From Sistotremastrum niveocremeum HHB9708 (lineage: Eukaryota > Basidiomycota > Agaricomycetes > Sistotremastrales > Sistotremastraceae): a stretch of DNA of 64,000 nucleotides. The notes below the pieces were generated by a model that saw only the letters and a program-made list of their open reading frames with translations, did no database searches and was not told the DNA's origin. Positions within the stretch are counted from its first letter, which is position 1; each line of letters begins with the position of its first letter. The DNA is taken from the NCBI GenBank assembly GCA_001630475.1, contig KV419419.1, positions 1-64,000 of the forward strand, written 5' to 3'. This document shows positions 56,832 through 64,000 of this stretch, piece by piece. Position numbers and translations under genes: made by a program.

Positions 56832-59694
56832 ATGCCAAAAGCCACTAAATCACGACCTTCGCCCTCACAATCAAAGACACTTTATAATTTCTTCAAGACA
56901 GGTTCGTCGAGCAAGTCGGAGCCAGCAAAATCTCAACAAGGCGCGAACGTGAAGCCCAAATCACGGACACCTACTCGAGAAAATGGAAGAACATCGACCA
57001 ACGCTGAAAGGACGCCCTTGACGGACATCATTGTTATCGACGACTCAGATGACGAAGAGGACGACCTATATGTCGATGCTCATATCTCCAGACCGCCGCC
57101 GCCGGAGCGACGATCGAGTCAGGGTGGTCTTGTGGCAGGGAGATCAGCCTCAAACCATGTCAAAACGGAAGTTCAGGAGGTGGACATCAGAGAGAAAGAG
57201 GATGATATGACCTTTGGGACGCCCATATTTTTCATGGAGGATACTTTGGCGACTTCGACAACAGAGGCCACGGACAACGAACCTTCCAGCTCTGCGATGG
57301 ACACGAGCGAGGAGACTCCGAACACTTCAGCTGAAATCATCGACATCCCTTCATCACCCGTCCATACCATAACATCATCTCCAACTCACTGCGCCGACGA
57401 TCACTCGTCCACCGAATTTTCTACCCTTGCTCCAACCCGTCCTCCTCCAAACCCCCTATATTATTCGCGAGCCACTTCAAATCCTACACCCAGCAAAGCT
57501 TCTGAATCGGAGCAAGACCTATCATCGCTGGTCGATGAATGGAAGACCGGAGATGATGAAGTTTTCGACAACTTCGACGAGGCAGGCGAGGAGGACGAAG
57601 AAGACCTCGAGTCGTCTTCCAAAGCGGAGTGTAAACAAGCGTGTCCCATTTGTGGAACGAGTACTGCGGGTATGGCGAGCAAGGTATGTCCACGTCATTA
57701 TTGTGAAATAGTATCCCTCATCCGAAGCGTGACAGGATGTCGACGAACATGTCAACTCGTGTATTGATTCACTATCAGCACACAAACGAGATCCATCTCC
57801 CTTTTCATCATCCAAGACCTCAAGCTCCTCTTCCTCCAAACCGAAATCGACTGCGAACGCCTTCTCTGTCTTGATGTCTGGCCATGGCGAAAATGAAGCC
57901 TGGAAAGAAGCTGCCGAAGCTGAAGATCGCAATTTCCGACCTACGAAGGGCCAGCCTCGGCGGAAAGCCCCCTTTTATAAGGTCAGCATTACTCTGCACT
58001 ATGCCCGTGAGCTGTACCTGAACCCGATGGCAGGTTATGCCCGGCATGCCGATCGCAGTGGATGCGTTTCGATACGGGAAGATACCCGGTGTCACTTCTT
58101 ATTGGCTCTCGCATGCTCATTCGGATCATTACACCAATCTCAGCTCGAATTGGAAGAACGGACCGATCTATTGCTCAAGTAAGTCCAGCGGTGGCATTCA
58201 TTCACGATTGAACCAATCTCAATGGGACGACAGTCACGACAGCAAACTTGATCATACACATGCTTGATGTAGATCCGAAATGGGTTCACCCTTTGCCGAA
58301 CAATGTCAAAACGCTCGTACCGGATTCAGGAGGGGTATCAGTGACAGTTATTGAAGGTAACCCCTCTTTCTTTGTCCTAAACCAATTTGACGAAATATTT
58401 ATCAGCGAATCACTGTCCCGGCTCATCTCTCTTCCTCTTCGAGGGGCCTCAGACCACAAACGCAGGAGACAGTAACTTCCGATCGCCCTTCGTAGGTTCA
58501 AAACGGACATTCCGGTACCTTCACTGCGGAGATTTTAGAGCATGTCCTCAGCATGTCCTTCATCCCTCGATTAAAGGAAAGCACTTGGACCAGATATATC
58601 TCGACACTACGTATCTGAACCCCAAGGTCCGCATTTCACTTCCGGCTTGCCGACATTGACGTCGAAGCTGACTGTCCTATCCAGTATTGTTTCCCCCCAC
58701 AGCCGCTTGTTATCGACGCGTGCGCGGAGCTTGCAGTGAAGATCGTCAACGGCGAGAATGTAGAGGCGTGTCAAGTCGGTTTGGGAAGCGAGGGCGTCAA
58801 GCCACAGGGATCGATCACGGACTGGGCAAAGGTTGTGAAGGAGGAAGGTGCTGAGAATGTCAAGATGGAAGAGGGGAAAGAGCGGGTGTTGGTTGTTATC
58901 GGGTGAGTTTGCTTGAGCAGCCACGGATCGGGACGATGCTGACGTACCCGATCTAGCACATATTCGATAGGGAAGGAGCGTATTGTTAAAGGTGTGTGTT
59001 GACCAGCAATCTGCTTGGCATCTTCTCACAGGGCGTATACAGCTGTTGCGAAGGCGCTGAATAGCAAAGTGTACTGTGACGCCCGGAAAGCAAAGCTTCT
59101 ACGCTGTCAGAATGATCCTGAGTTGCATGCACTTCTGACCAGCGATCCGTATGAAGCGACGATCCATGTCGTTCCTTTACAATGCATCAATTCGGACCGA
59201 TTTGGCTCGTATCTGGAACAGTACGGACGGGTGTTCAAGAAAGCAGTCGGATTTCGCCCCACTGGATGGACGTACGTTCAAGCCATCTGACTGTCGTGAA
59301 ATCGTCACTGAATCTCTGCTACAGATATTCACCTCCGGCAGGCACAGATATGATGCCGTCCATACCTTTTGTCATATCACGAGATCAAAAGCGAACCTTC
59401 ACGTGGTCCTCGCTCAAGCCGATGCGCAATTCGACTCCTACAGCCATGCTCTACGGCATCCCGTACTCGGAGCATTCGTCGTTCTTTGAGCTAACGTGTT
59501 TCGCGTTAAGCTTGAGCTGGGGGAAGATGATCGCTACCGTCAATGTTGGGAGTGCGACTTCGAGAGGCAAGATGATGAAGTGGTTTGAGAGGTGGGAGAG
59601 CGAGAGGAAGAAGGTCGTCAGGGATGCTTCGTATATGAAACGCGGCGACGACAAAGACAGTGTCATTGCCTATCGGCGTGTGGACTACTGGTGA
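56832..59694 (+). CDS. PSO2: DNA interstrand-crosslink repair nuclease, PSO2/SNM1-like, 812 aa
   Basis: Nine exons (56832-57683, 57736-57981, 58034-58178, 58234-58356, 58406-58626, 58685-58902, 58957-58991, 59043-59271, 59325-59694) join in frame. The N-terminus has a PCNA-binding-like motif ('SKTLYNFF') and SUMO-interaction-like acidic patches ('IIVIDDSDDEEDD'). A UBZ4-type zinc finger follows ('CPICG...DEHVNSC', about residues 274-298). The catalytic part is a metallo-beta-lactamase fold with 'SHAHSDHY' (HxHxDH), 'EANHCPGSSLFLF' and 'LHCGDFRA', fused to a beta-CASP domain ending 'YSEHSSFFEL'. Family members are 5' exonucleases that repair DNA interstrand crosslinks in the nucleus. The seventh exon is only 35 nt. 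Confidence 0.94.
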
Positions 59695-59833
59695 TATATT
59701 ATTTGTAATCTATTGTATTGTACAATCCAGAAGTTTGACTATCATCTTCATGTGGGCGGTCAGGCATTCATCCGCAGCAACAGCATGAAGGTTACAAAAC
59801 GTTATATATGCACAGAGTCTCTGGCTTGACAAT

Positions 59834-59913
59834 GGCCTGATGGTCTAGTAGTATGATTCGCCGTTCGGGCTTGTGTTTCGGCGAGGTCCCGGGTTCAATT
59901 CCCGGTCAGGCCC
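59834..59913 (+). tRNA. tRNA-Pro (anticodon CGG), with a short intron
   Basis: Acceptor arms GGCCTGA / TCAGGCC pair exactly. The D-arm reads TGGTCTAGTAGTATGA and the T-arm CCGGGTTCAATTCCCGG. The anticodon stem CGCCG/CGGCG encloses TTCGGG with CGG at 59866-59868, and about 8 extra bases between positions 37 and 38 form an intron. CCA is not encoded, as expected for a nuclear gene. Confidence 0.93.
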
Positions 59914-60477
59914 TTGTTTTGCTTCGGGCTCCACCTCCTCGATATCATTTTGTCCGTTACGTGTCTCTCGAAGGGAACGTCGCCTCTTCTTTTTCCGAAT
60001 TAGTACGAATCTTCGTATTTCGTGCCGGCAAGCACGGCTTCCGGAGGCCCACAACGATGCACTGTTGAGCGAGCGAGGGTGACAACCCTCCTGAATCCAC
60101 TGCGGTGTCGGGACGAAGATTGAGATCTGATACAAAATGATGCGCGTTCTTGTGTCACAAAATTGGAATCGAAAGAGCTCGGATCACTTTAATGGATTGT
60201 CGGTGCGGAGACTTTCTTTTTCCTTGCCTCAAGGCGGATCACTCGTGCTTTGAGAGTGAGTAAATCCGCATTCCGCAAGGGTCTGAGCCCTGCCCACCCC
60301 CGAACTTAAAGCTACCAACAAGTGCGGTTTCTCACTCGTTGAAAGTTTATGCTAAGATTGCCCTCAATCTAGAGCTTCGGGTTAATTTGGCAGCTTGGCT
60401 CGCTAGATCGCGGCCCTCCAGATAAGGCAAAAGAACACAATCTGTACACAGGCACACAGGGGGGACGGCATTATATC
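59914..60477. other. Spacer between the two tRNA-Pro genes
   Basis: A T-run that could stop RNA polymerase III directly follows the first tRNA (59914-59920). The rest shows no gene or repeat I can support. The nearest 5S-like wording does not match the 5S rRNA consensus. Confidence 0.4.
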
Positions 60478-60560
60478 GGCCTGATGGTCTAGTAGCATGA
60501 TTCTCCGTTTGGGTTTTCCTGAGTTCGGAGAGGTCCCGGGTTCAACTCCCGGTCAGGCCC
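60478..60560 (+). tRNA. tRNA-Pro (anticodon TGG), with an 11-nt intron
   Basis: Same acceptor (GGCCTGA / TCAGGCC), D-arm and T-arm as the tRNA at 59834. The anticodon stem CTCCG/CGGAG encloses TTTGGG with TGG at 60510-60512; the intron between positions 37 and 38 is about 11 nt. Followed by TTTT at 60561-60564, a pol III terminator. Confidence 0.93.
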
Positions 60561-60988
60561 TTTTGACCTATCGTTGCTTGAGTGTTTTCAGTTGTTGCTC
60601 ATTCTCCACCTTCTCGAAGAGTAATGTCTTTTGTTCTGTTCGATTGAAGGACCGTCGTTTTTTTTTTTTTTGCACCGTTCAACCAACTTGCCAATCAGGC
60701 CAGGACAGCGCTACCGACGGAAAGTTCCGCTTTACATGTAACTCTTGTTCCTTCCATCATCCGCCTGAGAGCTGGACGCTATTGACGCGTTGCGAGCTTT
60801 CGAGGCGTCAGTAAAGTTCACTGGCAAGTTCATTGGTGAACTCTGTTGACGCTGACTCACGAAAACTGAATTCTAGGTGTTATTCTCGGCTTCAGATCAT
60901 CGCAACATCCTAGGCTTCCTTCAGGTTCTCTGAGAGTGCGTAGACCTCCAACTTGCAATGCTATCGACACTTACCGGGTCGTACAGGA
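60561..60988. other. Intergenic spacer
   Basis: Begins with the tRNA terminator and holds a long T-run at about 60658-60671. The remainder is the presumed upstream region of the F-box gene. Confidence 0.5.
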
Positions 60989-62823
60989 ATGACACCCAGG
61001 GAACTCGCGGATGTATCGAGGATGAGTGTCAGTGAGCTCTCTGAGTTGCTTGTCGCGAAAATGTGGGAGGAGCAGTGAGTATGAATTCAAAGTCGGCGTT
61101 GTCAAATCCTCCTTCTAACTGGACATTTTCTCAGCACCCGAACTATCTCAGAAAATTCCCCCTCCCAGAGTTCTCATGAAAGAGTACGAAAGGTCCTCCA
61201 ACTCCATGACGAGCATGTCTTATACTTGGAAAGCATTCGCCAATGCGTGGCAGGCATCGGAGCCCAAACGCGCCGATTCTCTAATAAGCAGTCGCTGCTA
61301 CTCCGCATGCCTGAAGAGATCATCCTGAATATTGTCGCTTTTTATGTCTGTGCGGTTGACTGCGTTTCGGAAGTGAAAAGTGTTCCGTATCCAATCCCGT
61401 ATTATTCGTTCCAACGGCTTGTCAAGCTTCTTTCCATTACTCATATGTAAGTGCTATTGAAATGGTGATCTACTCGCTGCTGAACTCTTTCACGAACTGT
61501 AGATGCTTTGAGCTGCGCCAGATGTGCAACTGCTCTGCTCATCTATGGACTAAACTCGACTTGTCCTGGCCCCCTGCACTCATTGAAACTTTTGCTGAAC
61601 GAGCCCAAAATGCCTCACTGTCGCTGAGGTTGCCCATCTTGTTTGAATCAGCTCATACAGTACCCGGTTTCTTCCGGAGAATGCTGGAGTTTCTTCCTCA
61701 TTTCTTGAATCAGAAAATGCATCGTCTTCGAGAGCTGAGACTTGTGTTTTCAGATTGGCAGGGTGGTGGAGCCTTTAACTACCAAAAGATCTGGAATGCG
61801 ATTAAAGACTTACCTGCCCCCATACTTGAAGTCTTTGAATTGTCAACGTCATCCATCTTTCAGGAGTTCCGTCCGGATCATTTTTTTGGCAATCAAGCTC
61901 CTCTGTTGCGCAGCATAGAACTCGAGAGCTGCTGGAACCAGAACGTGAATCTCAGAGCGTTCGCATCACTAGTGTCGCTTAGACTGGAGCTCACCGACCC
62001 TCAGTTGATCCTGAGTCAACTAAGAACTCTTCCAACAACTCTTTCACACTGCCCTGGGCTCGAGGTACTACGTTTGTATGGTTCACAGGATGACACTGAT
62101 CTTGTCACTGACCCTGTCGCGCCGGCGATCCAACCGATGGTTGAGCTTGAACATTGTATTTCTCTCACCATGGGAGATTTCACGAGCGACGCCATCGTGT
62201 TTTTCCTATCTGCTGTGTCATTTCCTGCTCTGCGACATATTTCTGTCCAAGGGGCGGCGTCTACAACGTTCCCATTTCCTCGCCTTCACTCCACAATCCC
62301 ATCCTCGTTAAAATCACAATGCTCGAGCGCCTCTAGATTAAAATTCGATCTTTATCATGGGAAAGTTGGTGCTGAAATGAGGGTACCGAAATCCTCTGTC
62401 TATGTGGCCGAGCACGGGCTGCGATCCCGCTCGTCTGAGGCTCAACTAAATATGGTCAACCGGCTCCTGACTGCTCCCTCACACATTCTCCAGGCGCGAC
62501 CACGATATCTGTCATTTTCGGGTGACGATTGGGAAACCCTCCCCGAAGACGTGTATACCAAAGAAACATGGATGGAGGTTCTCTCCTCCTATCCCTCTGT
62601 TCAGAGAATATCCCTCAGTGGGAAAATCAAGCTAGCCTCATTCCTGGCGGTACTCAACTCGCGAGAGATGTGTTGTCCAGAATTGATGGGCATGAAGGTT
62701 GCCGTGGCTAATAGAGTCGGAGACGACGATTGGCATGCCATTGAAACACTGCTCCATCACCGTCCTAACCTTCGTGAAGTCATAGTAGATGAAAGCGAGC
62801 AGAGCCAGTCGGACTCAGAATGA
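60989..62823 (+). CDS. F-box/LRR-like protein, 572 aa
   Basis: Three exons (60989-61074, 61135-61446, 61503-62823) join in frame. The N-terminal part 'RELADVSRMSVSELSELL' resembles the short helix found before the F-box in the tandem pair at 9.9-14.3 kb. The F-box reads 'LLLRMPEEIILNIVAFYV', followed by the phase-2 intron after 'LSITH' and then 'ELRQMCNCSAHLWTKLDLSW'. The long last exon has LRR-like spacing ('LVSLRLELTD', 'LEVLRLYGSQD') and ends in an acidic/Ser tail. A probable SCF substrate adaptor. Confidence 0.85.
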
Positions 62824-63482
62824 CAATCGTTGGGGAGTCGTATATGAGTCGCATTCAGACGTATGCATAGGGACTATCCTATGTTTGCGAATGTTGCTGG
62901 GAAGCAGCTCCCAGGTCATCGAACGATTTTCTCACTGGAAAACAGTCTTTGGTGTTGGATTCGCGCGGTTCAGGAATTTCATCTGAACAACTTGCATCTG
63001 AATCCGAGTCAATCAATCCCATTTCGCTGACTGAGCTAGTAGACATGTTGTCTCGAGCACCAGCATGCTCCCCTCATTTTGAAATTAAATATAAGAATGA
63101 CTGAATCGTCATTGGTCCAATAGCTTGCAATTCCTATGCGGCATCATGATGAAATTTATTTCGCGAATTTTGTCGAAGTTATTATAGAACTCGGAATTCC
63201 GGCTCGTTGAAGTTGACGTTGTTGACCATGCTCACAATATCTCAGACAACCATCTAGAATATTTCGAACGATTAGCTGCTTGATAACCTGGTCTGGTCTT
63301 GCCTCACCTCATTGGACACGGCTCACATTGAAGGGCCACGTAAGCTGCCCCGGTCATAATAATTGGATCGTACGAGACGGAGGCTGCCCCAACGTCTCCA
63401 AGGAAAACCAAGTAAGTGGGAGCATACCTTTTCCATGTATTGATTAATGGCGACTGAAATAGAGATACAGGAAACACAATTC
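62824..63482. other. Intergenic spacer, nothing seen
   Basis: Between the F-box gene and the truncated F-box fragment. No recognisable feature. Confidence 0.4.
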
Positions 63483-63904
63483 ATGGCATCATCTGATGTC
63501 CCTGGAAGAGTTTCGGCTTCCGACTTGACCGTCAACGAGTTGACAGAGATGTCAATAAGCTCAAGCAAGAACAAGGATGAGAGGTCTGTAGTTTGTTCCA
63601 TCATCATCATCCGTATGATCCCGACGACGTCAACTATAGATTTTGTCTCCCTGATCACTCCTGCCTTGCGAATAGTCCGACTTCAACTGACGTTGCTGCC
63701 ATGGCTCTTCCAAACCAAACACGCATCCCTCTCAAATTCGAACCGGTCAAACGGTCTCCCAGCGGACCCGCGCTGCATTCTCGTCAAGCGTCTAATAGCA
63801 CCTCACCCTTGCTTCGAATCCCAGAAGAAATTCTTCTCAACATCGCTGACATCAGGAAACACCCCCCTGATACGCTAGCTGCTCTCAAGCCAAGCCATAC
63901 TTGA
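63483..63904 (+). pseudogene. Truncated F-box gene fragment
   Basis: Exons 63483-63583 and 63676-63904 join in frame to give 'MASSDVPGRVSASDLTVNEL...', a basic linker and the beginning of an F-box, 'SPLLRIPEEILLNI'. The frame then leaves the F-box pattern and stops about 18 codons later, with no 'ITHM' intron and no LRR exon in the remaining 96 bases. Either a decayed copy or a gene whose continuation is disrupted near the window edge. Confidence 0.6.
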
Positions 63905-64000
63905 AAGCACTCTCAAGAGTCGTCAAAATATAGCGCTATGTATCATCTAGGGTACACGGGTTGGGTTTCCTGATGGACGAGTATGTCATGCTACCGGGAG

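Noticed and set aside
60180-60420. 5S rRNA-like gene between the tRNAs
   Set aside because: Sequence does not match the fungal 5S consensus or its internal control boxes.

Overview
The window is nuclear DNA of a mushroom-forming basidiomycete (Agaricomycetes). The evidence is: genes dense with short GT..AG introns (mostly 45-75 nt), an expanded family of F-box proteins, single-copy fungal housekeeping genes (KRE2/MNT1-type mannosyltransferase, LPL1-type lipase, NCS1 permease, RCF1, PSO2/SNM1), intron-bearing tRNA-Pro genes, and a large DUF6729/3'-5' exonuclease gene of a kind I know from repeat-rich mushroom genomes. Exon borders were deduced by hand from splice signals and reading-frame continuity, and should be treated as models.

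Layout. 0.3-0.8 kb: a Tc1/mariner-like MITE. 0.9-14.3 kb: F-box genes at 924-2573, 2989-4793, 9864-11808 and 12305-14345, a decayed gene of unknown family at 5270-6613, and 3 kb of gene-poor DNA. 15.1-17.1 kb: LPL1-like lipase. 17.9-23.7 kb (minus): one intron-rich gene joining AT-hooks, DUF6729, a DEDDy exonuclease and what looks like a split DDE transposase; one intron carries a 300-bp hAT-type MITE. 24.7-26.3 kb: mannosyltransferase. 26.8-32.1 kb: a Copia LTR element with matching LTRs and a 5-bp target duplication, itself invaded by a second, related hAT-type element. 32.1-35.9 kb (minus): SRPK-like kinase and an F-box gene. 39.1-42.9 kb (minus): intact member of the unknown family next to a frameshifted F-box gene. 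43.5-45.7 kb (minus): NCS1 permease. 47.7-49.2 kb: a hypothetical gene and RCF1. 49.5-52.4 kb (minus): MLKL-like/pseudokinase protein. 52.9-54.3 kb: APH-type phosphotransferase. 54.6-56.3 kb (minus): hypothetical. 56.8-59.7 kb: PSO2/SNM1 nuclease. 59.8-60.6 kb: two tRNA-Pro genes. 61.0-64 kb: an F-box gene and a truncated F-box fragment.

How the parts relate. Most F-box genes share one plan: a short N-terminal region, the F-box, then an intron directly after an 'ITHM/ITHI'-like tetrapeptide (phase 2), then one long LRR-like exon. The strongest pattern is a duplicated two-gene block, F-box gene plus unknown-family gene: plus strand 2989-6613, and inverted at 42861-39089. In one copy the F-box member reads intact and its partner is damaged; in the other it is the reverse. 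Two hAT-type elements with the same terminal pattern and exact 8-bp target duplications, one sitting inside a Copia element whose LTRs look identical, indicate recent transposition.
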